Shown here in pieces: positions 34,858 through 44,124 of a DNA stretch of 64,000 bases. The translations under genes and the position numbers were made by a program. Positions within the stretch are counted from its first letter, which is position 1, and each line of letters starts with the position of its first letter. The notes below the pieces were generated by a model. That model saw only the letters and a program-made list of their open reading frames with translations. It had not been told where the DNA came from and did no database searches. The stretch comes from Candidatus Colwellbacteria bacterium CG10_big_fil_rev_8_21_14_0_10_41_28 (lineage in GTDB: Bacteria; Patescibacteriota; Minisyncoccia; UBA6257; Colwellbacteraceae). The stretch covers positions 1 to 64,000 of the forward strand of contig PFAG01000014.1 of NCBI GenBank assembly GCA_002773755.1. Direction: 5' to 3'.

Positions 34858-36074
34858 TGAAACAGTCTCATTTATACACAAAGACAAGAAAAACTCTTCC
34901 AAGTGGAGAGGTTGCTAAAAATGCACAACTTTTAATCAAAGCAGGATATATTCACAAAGAACTCGCTGGAGTGTATGCATTCTTACCACTTGGCATAAGG
35001 GTCATGAATAAAATAGAGGACCTTATTCGCAGCCATATGGATAAGATAGGAGGCCAAGAGATACTGCTCTCATCACTTCAAGATCCAGAGCTTTGGAAAA
35101 AGAATAATCGTTGGGATGATGATGATGTTGATATCTGGTTTAAGGATAGAGATGAAAGAATTGGTTTTGCCTGGTCCCATGAAGAACCAATGATATCGAT
35201 GATCGAGCACCATGTCTCTTCATACAAAGACCTTCCTGTATATGTGTATCAATTCCAGAACAAATTTAGGAATGAGCCAAGGGCCAAAAGTGGACTTCTA
35301 AGAGGAAGAGAATTCATTATGAAAGACCTATACTCCTTCACTAAGAATCAGGATGAATTAGATGAATTCTACAGAAAGATCACAGATGCTTATAAAGAGA
35401 TTTTTAATGTTGCTGGGATAGGGGATCAAACCTACTACACTTTTGCTAGCGGTGGAGCCTTTACAGAGTTTAGTCATGAGTTCCAAACCCTAAGTGATGC
35501 TGGTGAAGATACTATATATATCGATAGGGATAAGAAAATTGCCATTAACGAAGAGGTGTACTCAAAAGAAATAGTGAAAGAGCTTGGACTAGATGAGAAA
35601 AAACTGGAGAAAGTTAAATCAATTGAGACGGGAAATATCTTCAAATTTGGAACTGGATATTCAGAGAAGCTTAACCTCAAATACAAAGATGCAGATGGAA
35701 AGGATCAGTTTGTATATCTTGGTAGCTATGGAATCGGTCTCAGCAGATTAATGGCAACTGTGGTTGAGGTTCTTTCAGATGATGGTGGCATCGTTTGGCC
35801 AGAGAGCATCAGCCCATTCCAAGTTCACCTAATCGAACTTACGGAAGGCTTAGGAGAGGATCTATACCAAAAATTACTGGATAATAATATTGAAGTTCTC
35901 TATGATGATCGACAGATTGGAGCTGGGGAGAAATTTAATGATGCCGATTTGATTGGAATTCCATGGAGGTTAGTTGTTAGCGAAAAAACAGATGGCAAAG
36001 TTGAGATCAAAAACAGGTCAGAGAAATCAGCTCAATTAATTACTAAAGATGAAGCTATTAAAAAATTTATATAA
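34857..36074 (+). CDS. proS: Prolyl-tRNA synthetase without editing insert
   Basis: 405 aa against about 570 for usual bacterial ProRS. Class II motifs: PLGIRVMNKIEDLIRSHMDK, motif 2 YQFQNKFRNEPRAKSGLLRG, motif 3 GSYGIGLSRLMATVVEV, and the C-terminal anticodon domain (VLYDDRQIGAGEKFNDADLI). The YbaK-like INS editing domain between motifs 2 and 3 is missing, so mis-charged Ala-tRNA-Pro would need a free-standing editor. ATGA overlap with rseP. Confidence 0.94.
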   Translation: MKQSHLYTKTRKTLPSGEVAKNAQLLIKAGYIHKELAGVYAFLPLGIRVMNKIEDLIRSHMDKIGGQEILLSSLQDPELWKKNNRWDDDDVDIWFKDRDERIGFAWSHEEPMISMIEHHVSSYKDLPVYVYQFQNKFRNEPRAKSGLLRGREFIMKDLYSFTKNQDELDEFYRKITDAYKEIFNVAGIGDQTYYTFASGGAFTEFSHEFQTLSDAGEDTIYIDRDKKIAINEEVYSKEIVKELGLDEKKLEKVKSIETGNIFKFGTGYSEKLNLKYKDADGKDQFVYLGSYGIGLSRLMATVVEVLSDDGGIVWPESISPFQVHLIELTEGLGEDLYQKLLDNNIEVLYDDRQIGAGEKFNDADLIGIPWRLVVSEKTDGKVEIKNRSEKSAQLITKDEAIKKFI

Positions 36075-37095
36075 AAGTGTTGGAATAGATTTAGGGACAA
36101 CTAATTTTCTTGTATATCTCAAAAATAGAGGAATTGTAGTAGACGAGCCTACTCTAGTAGCCATCAACAATAGAACCAACCAAGTATTAGCCATAGGAGA
36201 AGAGGCAAAGAAGATGCTCGACAGGACTCCTGCTCATGTAAGACTTGTAAAACCACTTAGTGGGGGAGTTATTTCAGACTTTGAAGTTACAGAAGAAATC
36301 ATAAAATATTTCCTAAGAAAGATTAGTGAAAAAAGTCTTTTCTCAAGATTCCATGTTGCTGCTGTTAGTATTCCAACCAACCTAACAGAGGTAGAAAGAA
36401 AATCGGTTGAAGATGCAGTTCTTTCGGCTGGAGCTACCAAAGTCCTTTTGGTTGAAGAGCCAATAGCTAGCGCAGTTGGAACTAGGCTACCGATTGAGGA
36501 AGCAACGGCTAACATGATTGTCGATATTGGAGGGGGAACTACCGAGATATCAATCATATCTGTTGGAGGAGCGGTTGTTTCGAAGAGTATTAAAATCGCT
36601 GGAAACAAATTCAACGAAGATATAATTCGATTCATTAAGAATGAGTACAAATTATTGATAGGGGAGCCAACTGCAGAGAATCTTAAAATTAATGTTGGTT
36701 CAGCTATCCCAATAGAAGATAAGCTTGAGATGAAAGTCCGTGGAAGAGATATGTCGACCGGCCTGCCCAAAGAGATAACCGTTAGAGACATCCAGATAAG
36801 ATCTGCTATGCAAAAATCGATTAAGAGTATAGGAGAAACTGTAAAAAATATCTTAGAAGAGTCTCCTCCTGAACTAGTGGGAGATGTCTTGGAAAGAGGG
36901 ATCTTTCTCTCTGGTGGAGGGGCACTATTAAGAGGGATGGATAAATTTCTAGAAAAGGAAACTCAAGTTGATGTAACAGTTGTAGATGATCCATTAACTT
37001 GTGTCGTGAGGGGACTGGGGATAATCATCGAAGACATTCCTCGATACGAAACAATTCTTTCAAACCAAGAAAAGCCAAAACCAATTAATCTATGA
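36049..37095 (+). CDS. mreB: MreB-like actin (copy 2)
   Basis: 348 aa. VGIDLGTTNFLVYLKNRG, IVDIGGGTTEISIISVGGAV, FLSGGGALLRGMDKFLEKET. Starts 26 nt inside the end of proS and leads directly into mreC (4-nt overlap), the usual MreBCD order. Differs clearly from the copy at 31501 (for example FLVYLKNRG versus TVVFVPGRG), so this is an old paralogue rather than a recent duplication. Confidence 0.93.
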   Translation: MKLLKNLYKSVGIDLGTTNFLVYLKNRGIVVDEPTLVAINNRTNQVLAIGEEAKKMLDRTPAHVRLVKPLSGGVISDFEVTEEIIKYFLRKISEKSLFSRFHVAAVSIPTNLTEVERKSVEDAVLSAGATKVLLVEEPIASAVGTRLPIEEATANMIVDIGGGTTEISIISVGGAVVSKSIKIAGNKFNEDIIRFIKNEYKLLIGEPTAENLKINVGSAIPIEDKLEMKVRGRDMSTGLPKEITVRDIQIRSAMQKSIKSIGETVKNILEESPPELVGDVLERGIFLSGGGALLRGMDKFLEKETQVDVTVVDDPLTCVVRGLGIIIEDIPRYETILSNQEKPKPINL

Positions 37096-37757
37096 TCAAA
37101 CCAAGATCAGTAATATGGGGTCTAACTATCTTGGCAGTGGTCCTAATTGTTGTTTTTGGATACAGAACAAAGCTGAGTTTGAGTAATGGTCTTGCCTCTG
37201 TGACCTCTAATATAAATCCCTTCAGTAGTCTTGAAAATCAAATAAAAGATCTTGAAGCTGAGAATTTAAGCCTTAGGGCCAGACTCTTAGAACAAGAAGT
37301 TTCTTCTGAAGATCAGATAAAAGTTTTCTCGACATATCCATTTAATAACAGGAGTGAAATTGCTATAGACGGGGGAAGAAATATCGGAATAGAGGTTAAG
37401 GATGTGGTTATTACTAACGGCAATATCCTTGTTGGAATAGTAAAAAGTGTTTCTAAGAGCACTAGTATAGTAACAACTATTTTCGATCCAACATTTGAAA
37501 CTCCTGTTAGACTTGGCTCCTCTCAAATAGATGCCTTAGCTGTAGGCGGAAATATTCTTAAAGTTGATCTAATTCCAAAAGATACAGAAGTCAAAGTCGG
37601 TGATCTTGTTGTTAGCGCAGATAAGGATCTACCATATGGCCTTACATTAGGAACAATCAACTCAATCGATGAGGGTAAGGAAGATGTTTTCAAAAGCGCT
37701 GATATAAGTCCAGGATTTGAAATAAAATCTCTTAGGAATGTCAGTATTTATCGTTAG
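37092..37757 (+). CDS. mreC: Rod shape-determining protein MreC
   Basis: 221 aa, shorter than average. One N-terminal TM helix (VIWGLTILAVVLIVVFGY), a short coiled coil (LENQIKDLEAENLSLRARLL) and the periplasmic beta domain (GNILVGIVKSVSKSTSIVTT). Scaffold between MreB and the wall synthases. Overlaps mreB2 by 4 and mreD by 20 nt. Confidence 0.9.
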   Translation: MIKPRSVIWGLTILAVVLIVVFGYRTKLSLSNGLASVTSNINPFSSLENQIKDLEAENLSLRARLLEQEVSSEDQIKVFSTYPFNNRSEIAIDGGRNIGIEVKDVVITNGNILVGIVKSVSKSTSIVTTIFDPTFETPVRLGSSQIDALAVGGNILKVDLIPKDTEVKVGDLVVSADKDLPYGLTLGTINSIDEGKEDVFKSADISPGFEIKSLRNVSIYR

Positions 37758-38184
37758 TCTTTTAGCCTCATATCTATTTGGACTGATCCAGTTTCAAAAT
37801 ATATTAGTCTTCTTTGGAGTTAAGGCTAATCTGCTACTAGCATTAGGGATAGCCTATGGAATTCTAGAAGAAAATTGGCTTAGAAGAATTCTTCTAACCT
37901 TTTCTATAACCGGGATAATATCTTTCTATATCATTCCAGATGGAACACTTTTCATATTCGCAGCCGGTATTCTTCTTGGTTTTGCCCTTATAGATTATCT
38001 CCCTTGGGCTAAAGAAATTAACGGAACGGTAGCTATTATCTTAATCACACTAGCTCTTAATCTAGATGCAGTAAGTATTATTAGAATATCTATTGCTTCA
38101 ATAATAAATGTTGGTTCCTTCCTTGCTATATATAAATTGATAAAATATATAGACGGGAAACTTAATCCCTATAGGTATCTATAA
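37738..38184 (+). CDS. mreD: MreD-like membrane protein
   Basis: 148 aa, almost entirely hydrophobic with four to five TM helices. Identified mainly by its place between mreC and PBP2; no strong motif. Starts at ATG 37738 inside mreC. Confidence 0.75.
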   Translation: MSVFIVSLLASYLFGLIQFQNILVFFGVKANLLLALGIAYGILEENWLRRILLTFSITGIISFYIIPDGTLFIFAAGILLGFALIDYLPWAKEINGTVAIILITLALNLDAVSIIRISIASIINVGSFLAIYKLIKYIDGKLNPYRYL

Positions 38185-38187
38185 AAA

Positions 38188-40038
38188 ATGAAGAAAAGCT
38201 TTAAAAGAGAAATCCATTTTGAAGAAGTGGTGGCCGATACCATATCTGCTCCATACCTAAACAGGGTTGAGAAACCAATTAGCCAAAACGTCTTTTATAT
38301 CTTTTTTCTTGCCTTCGTACTCCTTGGCTCAATTTTTGCGATCAGAACAACTGTGCTCGCTGGTATCAATGGAGATTCATACAAGGAGCGAGCCAACAGC
38401 AACATTAATCAGAATATTCCCTTAATTGCTCCTCGGGGAATCATTACGGATAGAAATGGAGAACCGCTAGTAGAGAATCAGGCAGTTTTCAGCGTTTTCT
38501 TAAATGTTGATCAAATGGTTTTAAATAATGAGCGTGACGAGGTTCTAAGAGCTACTAAAGATATATTGGGAATTGAAAGCGCGGATGTTTTGAGACTGAT
38601 TGAAGATACTAATCTTGAAGACTACAGCGATATTATAATTGCTCGTGAGGCAACCAGAGAACACGTCTTGGAGGTTAAGGGGTTGAATCTAACCTCTCTT
38701 AATGTAGAAGAGAGTTTCAAGCGAGACTACAAAGAAGAGGCTTTCTCTCATGTTGTTGGGTATGTCAGTCTTGCATCAAAGGAGGATCTTCGAGACAACG
38801 AGAGTATTATTTTAAACGAGTTTGTTGGAAGAGATGGGTTGGAGCTTACATACGACAATGTTTTAAGAGGGGAGAATGGTTCCGTTACTCTGGCTAGAAA
38901 TTCCATAGGGGATATAGACGAAATCCTTAAAACAAAAGATCCAGTTGTTGGAGAAACACTTCAGACAACCATAGATGCCGATCTCCAAAGATATTTTTAT
39001 GAACGTATGGGTGAGGGCCTTAGGTTGTTAAACAGGAAAAGAGGCCTGGGTATTGCTATAGACCCAAGAAATGGAGAAATCCTTTCTTTAATCAGCTATC
39101 CATCCTTCGATTCGAATGATGTTTCCCCATATCTTAACGATAAAGACCTCCCTCTCTTTAATAGAGCTGTCTCTGGTGTATATAATCCGGGCTCAACAAT
39201 AAAGCCTTTTCACGCAACAGCTGCCTTGAATGAAGAGATTATCGACCCGAGTAAAGAGATCTACTCAGCTGGGTATATAGAAATTCCTAACCCATACTTC
39301 CCAGACCAACCGAGTATCTTTGTAGACTGGAAGGCACATGGGTGGGTTGATATATATTCCGCTCTAGCCAAATCAAGCAACATCTATTTCTATGCCATAG
39401 GGGGAGGATTTGAAGACCAAGAGGGGTTGGGAATAGATCGGTTAAATAAATATTGGAGAACTTTTGGTTTTGATAAAAAAACTGGGATAGATCTACCGAA
39501 TGAATCAAAAGGGTTCCTACCTAATCCGGATGAGAAGGAAAACAGGACCGATATAATCTGGAGATTAGGAGACACATATAACGTATCAATAGGCCAAGGA
39601 GATCTTTCCATAACGCCCCTAGAGCTCGTTGCTGGAATCTCAGCCCTAGTTAACGATGGAATCGGATATACCCCTCACCTGCACAAGAAAACAGTTCCAG
39701 AAATATTCATCAATATTTCAGAAATGAAAAACAAGCTCGAAATAATTGATAAGGGGATGCAAGACACAATATATAAGCCATATGGAACCGGGAATCTCCT
39801 CCAGAACATTCCAATGATAATTGGTGGTAAGACTGGTAGTGCCCAGGTTTTTGGGAATACTCAAACCAATGCTCTCTTTGTGGCATATGCAGCAAAAGAT
39901 GAAGAGAGTAAACCAGAGATACTCATTTTGGTTCTAGTCGAAGATGCAAAAGAGGGGAGTCTTAACACTGTTCCAATAGTGAAAGATGTTCTTGAATGGT
40001 ATTATGACAACAGAATAAAAACCGATGCCCAAGAGTAA
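38188..40038 (+). CDS. mrdA: Penicillin-binding protein 2 (class B transpeptidase)
   Basis: 616 aa. N-terminal TM helix (VFYIFFLAFVLLGSIFAIRT), dimerisation domain with RGIITDRNGEPLVEN, then transpeptidase motifs: SxxK in NPGSTIKPFHATAAL, SxN in AKSSNIYFYA, KTG in GGKTGSAQVF. Cross-links peptidoglycan for elongation; partner of MreBCD. RodA is not in the window. Overlaps the next gene by 14 nt. Confidence 0.95.
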   Translation: MKKSFKREIHFEEVVADTISAPYLNRVEKPISQNVFYIFFLAFVLLGSIFAIRTTVLAGINGDSYKERANSNINQNIPLIAPRGIITDRNGEPLVENQAVFSVFLNVDQMVLNNERDEVLRATKDILGIESADVLRLIEDTNLEDYSDIIIAREATREHVLEVKGLNLTSLNVEESFKRDYKEEAFSHVVGYVSLASKEDLRDNESIILNEFVGRDGLELTYDNVLRGENGSVTLARNSIGDIDEILKTKDPVVGETLQTTIDADLQRYFYERMGEGLRLLNRKRGLGIAIDPRNGEILSLISYPSFDSNDVSPYLNDKDLPLFNRAVSGVYNPGSTIKPFHATAALNEEIIDPSKEIYSAGYIEIPNPYFPDQPSIFVDWKAHGWVDIYSALAKSSNIYFYAIGGGFEDQEGLGIDRLNKYWRTFGFDKKTGIDLPNESKGFLPNPDEKENRTDIIWRLGDTYNVSIGQGDLSITPLELVAGISALVNDGIGYTPHLHKKTVPEIFINISEMKNKLEIIDKGMQDTIYKPYGTGNLLQNIPMIIGGKTGSAQVFGNTQTNALFVAYAAKDEESKPEILILVLVEDAKEGSLNTVPIVKDVLEWYYDNRIKTDAQE

Positions 40039-41026
40039 TACTTCAGAGCTAAGACAAGATTTAACATCAGGAGACTGGGTAATATTTGCCGCTAGTAGGG
40101 GTAAAAAGCCTAACGATTTTGCTAAAAAAACTAATATAAAGAGACAACCAAGGGCTTCTTGTGTTTTTGAAAATCCTAAAAAGGCTGGTGGGGGAGTTTT
40201 AATTTCTTCATATCCAGATGGCGAGAGAAAATGGAGGGTTCAAGTTGTTCCAAACAAATATCCTGCAGTTCAAGTAAGCTCCGGAAAAGCTACTCTTAAA
40301 AAAGATGGATTTTTTAACTCTATAAAGGGGTATGGTCATCACGAGCTTGTAATAACGAAACATCACCATAAAAATTTCCCAAGACTTGATATCAATGATG
40401 CATATCTACTCTTCACCGTATTTAAAGAGAGATATCTAAATATCGCTAAAGACAAGAATAGTAGATACATTTCCATCTTTCATAACTGGGGGCCAAAGGC
40501 GGGTGCTTCGATCTATCATCCTCACTATCAAATAATCTCTACTCCTGTAGTTCCTCCAATCTCAGCACACAGCCTTGATAATGCAAAAATCTTTCACGAA
40601 AAGATGGGTCTTTGTGCACACTGCACTCAAATAGACGAGGCAAAACGCTCCAAGAATAGAGTTATCCATGAAGACGAACTCTCCATTGCCTTTGCCCCAT
40701 ATGCGGTAAAAGAACCTTTTGAGTTTAGAGTCTCTCCAAAGGGTCATACTCCTTTTTTCGAACAATCCACAGAATATGAGATCCATTCAGTTGTCCAAAG
40801 TCTCTCTATGGCTCTCAATAAGCTTGAGAAAACTCTTAAGGGTGTAAATTACAACTTCTATATCCACACCGCTCCAGTTAAAGACAGAAAGAAATATGGA
40901 TATTATCACTGGCATCTTCAAGTTGTCCCAAGGGTTAATCTCTCAGCCGGATTTGAATTAACAACTGGCATAGAGGTTAACTCAGTGCTACCAGAAATAG
41001 CAGTCAAAGAGTTAAACAAAAACTAA
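40025..41026 (+). CDS. Galactose-1-phosphate uridylyltransferase-like protein (HIT superfamily)
   Basis: 333 aa. Begins LRQDLTSGDWVIFAASRGKK, as in GalT-like proteins; nucleotidyl-His motif SIYHPHYQII (HPHxQ). Second HIT-like half has YYHWHLQVVPR. Residues CVFENPK and LCAHCTQ may bind zinc. Likely nucleotidyl transfer to a sugar phosphate; the exact substrate cannot be assigned. Confidence 0.8.
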   Translation: MPKSNTSELRQDLTSGDWVIFAASRGKKPNDFAKKTNIKRQPRASCVFENPKKAGGGVLISSYPDGERKWRVQVVPNKYPAVQVSSGKATLKKDGFFNSIKGYGHHELVITKHHHKNFPRLDINDAYLLFTVFKERYLNIAKDKNSRYISIFHNWGPKAGASIYHPHYQIISTPVVPPISAHSLDNAKIFHEKMGLCAHCTQIDEAKRSKNRVIHEDELSIAFAPYAVKEPFEFRVSPKGHTPFFEQSTEYEIHSVVQSLSMALNKLEKTLKGVNYNFYIHTAPVKDRKKYGYYHWHLQVVPRVNLSAGFELTTGIEVNSVLPEIAVKELNKN

Positions 41027-41658
41027 TGATAAGTAGCATCCTGGAAACACTTTCTCAGTTTATTTTAGCCACCATTGAAGCTTGGGGTTATTGGGGTGTT
41101 TTTTTTCTTATGTTCCTAGACAATGCAAACATCCCAATCCCTTCTGAAGTCATCATGCCCTTCTCTGGTTTTCTAGCCTTTACTGGAACATTCTCATTTT
41201 GGCCTGTTGTTTGGGTTGGTACTGCTGGAAGTCTTTTTGGTTCATGGCTTTCATACTATATGGCCATACATTTCCATAGATGGACTGAGAAATGGATGCA
41301 GGGAACAATTGCATACGAAACTAGTAAGAAGTGGTTTGAAAAATATGGGGTAGCAGCCGCTTTTTGGGGAAGATTAATTCCTGGAGTTAGGACCTTTATT
41401 TCATTCCCAGCCGGAATGTTCAAGGTTAACTTTGCGAAATTTTCTATATATACATTTATAGCCTCCTTCATTTGGGCACTTATTCTCACGTATCCTGGAT
41501 ACTATCTCGGAGAGAACTGGGAATCACTTGGACCAATAGTTCATAAATACGATGTTCTAATACTTGGTATAATTGTTGCAGGAGGGGCTGCAGCTTTTTG
41601 GCTCCATCATGGAAAAAAGAAAAATGACAAAGCTAGTAGTAGCGAATTGGAAACTTAA
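41026..41658 (+). CDS. DedA-family membrane protein
   Basis: 210 aa. NIPIPSEVIMPFSGFLAFTG, the GSLFGSWLSYYMAIHF helix and WGRLIPGVRTFISFPAGMFK are DedA signatures; five to six membrane segments. DedA proteins act in envelope lipid recycling (undecaprenyl-phosphate or phospholipid flipping). Overlaps tpiA by 35 nt. Confidence 0.9.
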   Translation: MISSILETLSQFILATIEAWGYWGVFFLMFLDNANIPIPSEVIMPFSGFLAFTGTFSFWPVVWVGTAGSLFGSWLSYYMAIHFHRWTEKWMQGTIAYETSKKWFEKYGVAAAFWGRLIPGVRTFISFPAGMFKVNFAKFSIYTFIASFIWALILTYPGYYLGENWESLGPIVHKYDVLILGIIVAGGAAAFWLHHGKKKNDKASSSELET

Positions 41659-42340
41659 TCCACTGGGCCTCAAAGAGGCTATCTCTTTGGCTAAAAGAAC
41701 AGATCTTAAAAATGCCATAATTTGCCCCCCCTTTATCTTTATCGAAGAGGTGGGTAAAACCATTAAAAGGGCAAAGTTAGGCGCTCAGGACGCGTTTTGG
41801 GCCAATATTGGAGCATATACAGGCGAAGTCTCTATAGATCAGTTAAAAAGACTCAAAGTTAAGTATATAATCGTCGGGCATAGCGAAAGAAGAAAAGAGC
41901 TAGAAGAAACTGACGCTATGATTAATCTCAAAATTAAGACAGCAGTTCGCGAAAAGGTAACCCCAATTCTTTGTATCGGAGAAAGTAAATCTATTTACAA
42001 AAAAGGAATTAAGGCAACGGAGAATCATCTCAAGAAGCAGTTAACTAAGGACTTGAGTGGTGTAAAGAAGAGGTCTAAATTGATTGTGGCTTATGAGCCA
42101 ATTTGGGAAATCGGGAGCAAAAGAGCTGATACTCCTCAGAGATCGATTAAGATGGTTGGGTTTATTAGAGAGACTTTAGATAAATTGGGACACCGGGGTG
42201 TTAAAATTCTATATGGAGGTTCTGTACATGGAGACAATGCGAACATCTTCTTGGACGAAAAGAATATAGACGGAGTTTTAGTCGGTGGGGCAAGTCTCAA
42301 ACCTCATGATTTTAGAAAAATAGTTGATGAAGCTAAATAA
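41624..42340 (+). CDS. tpiA: Triosephosphate isomerase
   Basis: 238 aa from ATG 41624 (MTKLVVANWKLNPLGLKEAI); earlier in-frame starts at 41609 and 41573 exist. Catalytic K in NWKLNP, H in IVGHSERRK, E in VAYEPIWEIGSKRA; phosphate loop YGGSVHGDN and DGVLVGGASL. Glycolysis, with pgk 0.7 kb downstream. Confidence 0.94.
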   Translation: MTKLVVANWKLNPLGLKEAISLAKRTDLKNAIICPPFIFIEEVGKTIKRAKLGAQDAFWANIGAYTGEVSIDQLKRLKVKYIIVGHSERRKELEETDAMINLKIKTAVREKVTPILCIGESKSIYKKGIKATENHLKKQLTKDLSGVKKRSKLIVAYEPIWEIGSKRADTPQRSIKMVGFIRETLDKLGHRGVKILYGGSVHGDNANIFLDEKNIDGVLVGGASLKPHDFRKIVDEAK

Positions 42341-42929
42341 TATTCAAATAGCTCTTATTGCTTCACTTTTAGTAGGGCTACTTACGATACCAACCATTAA
42401 CAACCTTCCTCTTCCTGAAGCCATTAAATCATTTGGAACTTTTAAGGTTGCTATCTCTTTAGGCCTCCTTACTCTCATTGGATATCTAGTTGCAGAGGTC
42501 CTATCCAAATGGGTCGCCATATTCAAGGAGCTTGGTAGGTTCGCAGTTGTTGGAGTATTGAACACCGTTTTAGATTTTGCCATCTTCAATCTTCTAATAA
42601 GTTCTTTTGCAATTTCAGAGGGACCTCTCGCTAGTCTATTTAAGGGAGTTTCTTTTATAGTAGCTGTCATAAACAGTTACTACTGGAATAAATATTGGAC
42701 TTTTGATTCGCACAAAGTTGTTAAGGGTAAAGAGTTTATTCAATTCATAATAATCAGCCTCGTAGGATTTGGCATTAATGTTGGAACCTTCTCTCTAGTT
42801 GCTAACCTGATTGGAGCTCCAGAGAATATCGACCCAACCACTTGGGCCAATATTGGAGCTCTTGTCGGAACTTTCGCTGGCCTTGCCTGGAACTTCATCG
42901 GATATAAACTTGTCGTTTTTAAGAAATAA
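42327..42929 (+). CDS. GtrA-like membrane protein
   Basis: 200 aa from ATG 42327 (a TTG codon precedes it). N-terminal two helices, then the GtrA core from LGRFAVVGVLNTVLDFAIFN through NSYYWNKYWTFDSH to FAGLAWNFIGYKLVVF. The family helps move lipid-linked sugars across the membrane; the partner glycosyltransferase is not in view. Overlaps tpiA by 14 nt. Confidence 0.85.
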   Translation: MKLNNIQIALIASLLVGLLTIPTINNLPLPEAIKSFGTFKVAISLGLLTLIGYLVAEVLSKWVAIFKELGRFAVVGVLNTVLDFAIFNLLISSFAISEGPLASLFKGVSFIVAVINSYYWNKYWTFDSHKVVKGKEFIQFIIISLVGFGINVGTFSLVANLIGAPENIDPTTWANIGALVGTFAGLAWNFIGYKLVVFKK

Positions 42930-42942
42930 GTATAGTATGTTC

Positions 42943-43038
42943 CGGAGTGAGTTAACTCTTTAACGATGATATCGGCTGAAGAGTTCTCCCGAGCCTACAT
43001 TGATTAGCCTCCGCCTCGCGCGGGGGCTAATCTTTTTT
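42943..43038 (+). ncRNA. Candidate stand-alone sRNA with terminator, upstream of pgk
   Basis: -10 TATAGT (42931-42936) directly after the GtrA stop; TTGTCG at 42910-42915 is a weak, tightly spaced -35. Structure: GGAG/CTCC (42944-42947 with 42986-42989), AACTCTT/AAGAGTT (42954-42960 with 42979-42985), inner CGAT-GAT-ATCG. Terminator GATTAGCC/GGCTAATC (43002-43009 with 43025-43032) plus T-run. No ORF with a plausible start. pgk has its own -10 after the terminator, so this is not its leader. Confidence 0.6.
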
Positions 43039-43039
43039 G

Positions 43040-43045
43040 TATAAT
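43040..43045 (+). promoter_or_regulatory. -10 box of pgk
   Basis: TATAAT ending 8 nt before ATG 43054; predicts a leaderless pgk mRNA. It begins 1-2 nt after the sRNA terminator T-run. Confidence 0.6.
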
Positions 43046-43053
43046 GAGTCCAT

Positions 43054-44124
43054 ATGAATTACCTCATCAGAGTCAATCTTGATATTGATCCAGACAAGAC
43101 TAAAAATAACCCACGCTTCAAAGAGGTGGTCGAAGTAATCGATGGTTTTGTTAACCAATCCGATAAGGTTATTCTTCTAGCCCATAGGGGCAGGCCAAAA
43201 GGAGTTCAAAAGAAACTATCTCTCGAACCATTCACTGATAAAATAAAAAATGCTACAGGTCAAAATATTAAGTTCTTCGGTGGTTTTGAGTTTAAAGAGA
43301 TACGAAGGGAAATAGAGAAAGGTAGTGAAAGGGTGTATCTCCTCGAGAATTTAAGATTCTTAAATGGTGAAGTCAAAAACAGTAAAGGGTTAGCAAAGAA
43401 GCTTGCATCTCTAGGAGATGAATATATAAATGATGATTTCGGAACAAGTCACAGAGCCCACGCCTCAATCTCAGCAATAACAAAATATCTTCCTAGTCAG
43501 ATCGGTCCTCACTTCAAAGAAGAGATCAGCTTTCTTAAATCCTTTACAGAGAAACCGCTTAGACCACTCATTCTAGTTGTTGGTGGAGCAAAATCCGAGG
43601 ACAAATTAGCTGTCGTTGAAAGTCTATTGGACAATGTGGACAAAGTTATTCTAGGAGGTGGCCCAGCCAACACGCTTCTCAAAGCAAGCGGGGTTGATGT
43701 TGGAGGCTCTATATATGATCCAAAGTTAGCTAAAAATATGGGTTGGCTTATTAATCATCCTAAAGTATCTCTTCCAATAGACTGGAAAGAAAACAGAGGA
43801 AGAATTCTTGATGTCGGCCCAGATACAATAAAGATGCACACCAAAATATTGGAAGAGGCTAACTCTGTAATCTGGAGTGGCCCAATCGGTTTTTTTGAAA
43901 AAGAAAAATTTAGTGCAGGCACAGAAAATATTATCGACTCTCTTACAAAAATAAATCCACCGATTTCTTTAGTCGGAGGAGGGGATACTGTCGCAAGTCT
44001 CAATCTACTAAGCTCTAAGAAGCTCCCCGAAGAACTTCACATTTCAACTGGAGGGAGTGCTATGCTAACCTACCTAGCAGGCAAAGAGCTTCCAGCTCTT
44101 ACAGCTCTAGACCAAAATGTATAA
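43054..44124 (+). CDS. pgk: Phosphoglycerate kinase, short form
   Basis: 356 aa against about 390-400. NYLIRVNLDIDPDKT replaces the usual RVDFNVP turn; LLAHRGRPKG, LLENLRFLNGE, FGTSHRAHASI, VVGGAKSEDKL, ILGGGPANTLLKA, and the nucleotide loop VGGGDTVASL are present. Makes ATP in glycolysis. Overlaps the next gene by 8 nt. Confidence 0.92.
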   Translation: MNYLIRVNLDIDPDKTKNNPRFKEVVEVIDGFVNQSDKVILLAHRGRPKGVQKKLSLEPFTDKIKNATGQNIKFFGGFEFKEIRREIEKGSERVYLLENLRFLNGEVKNSKGLAKKLASLGDEYINDDFGTSHRAHASISAITKYLPSQIGPHFKEEISFLKSFTEKPLRPLILVVGGAKSEDKLAVVESLLDNVDKVILGGGPANTLLKASGVDVGGSIYDPKLAKNMGWLINHPKVSLPIDWKENRGRILDVGPDTIKMHTKILEEANSVIWSGPIGFFEKEKFSAGTENIIDSLTKINPPISLVGGGDTVASLNLLSSKKLPEELHISTGGSAMLTYLAGKELPALTALDQNV

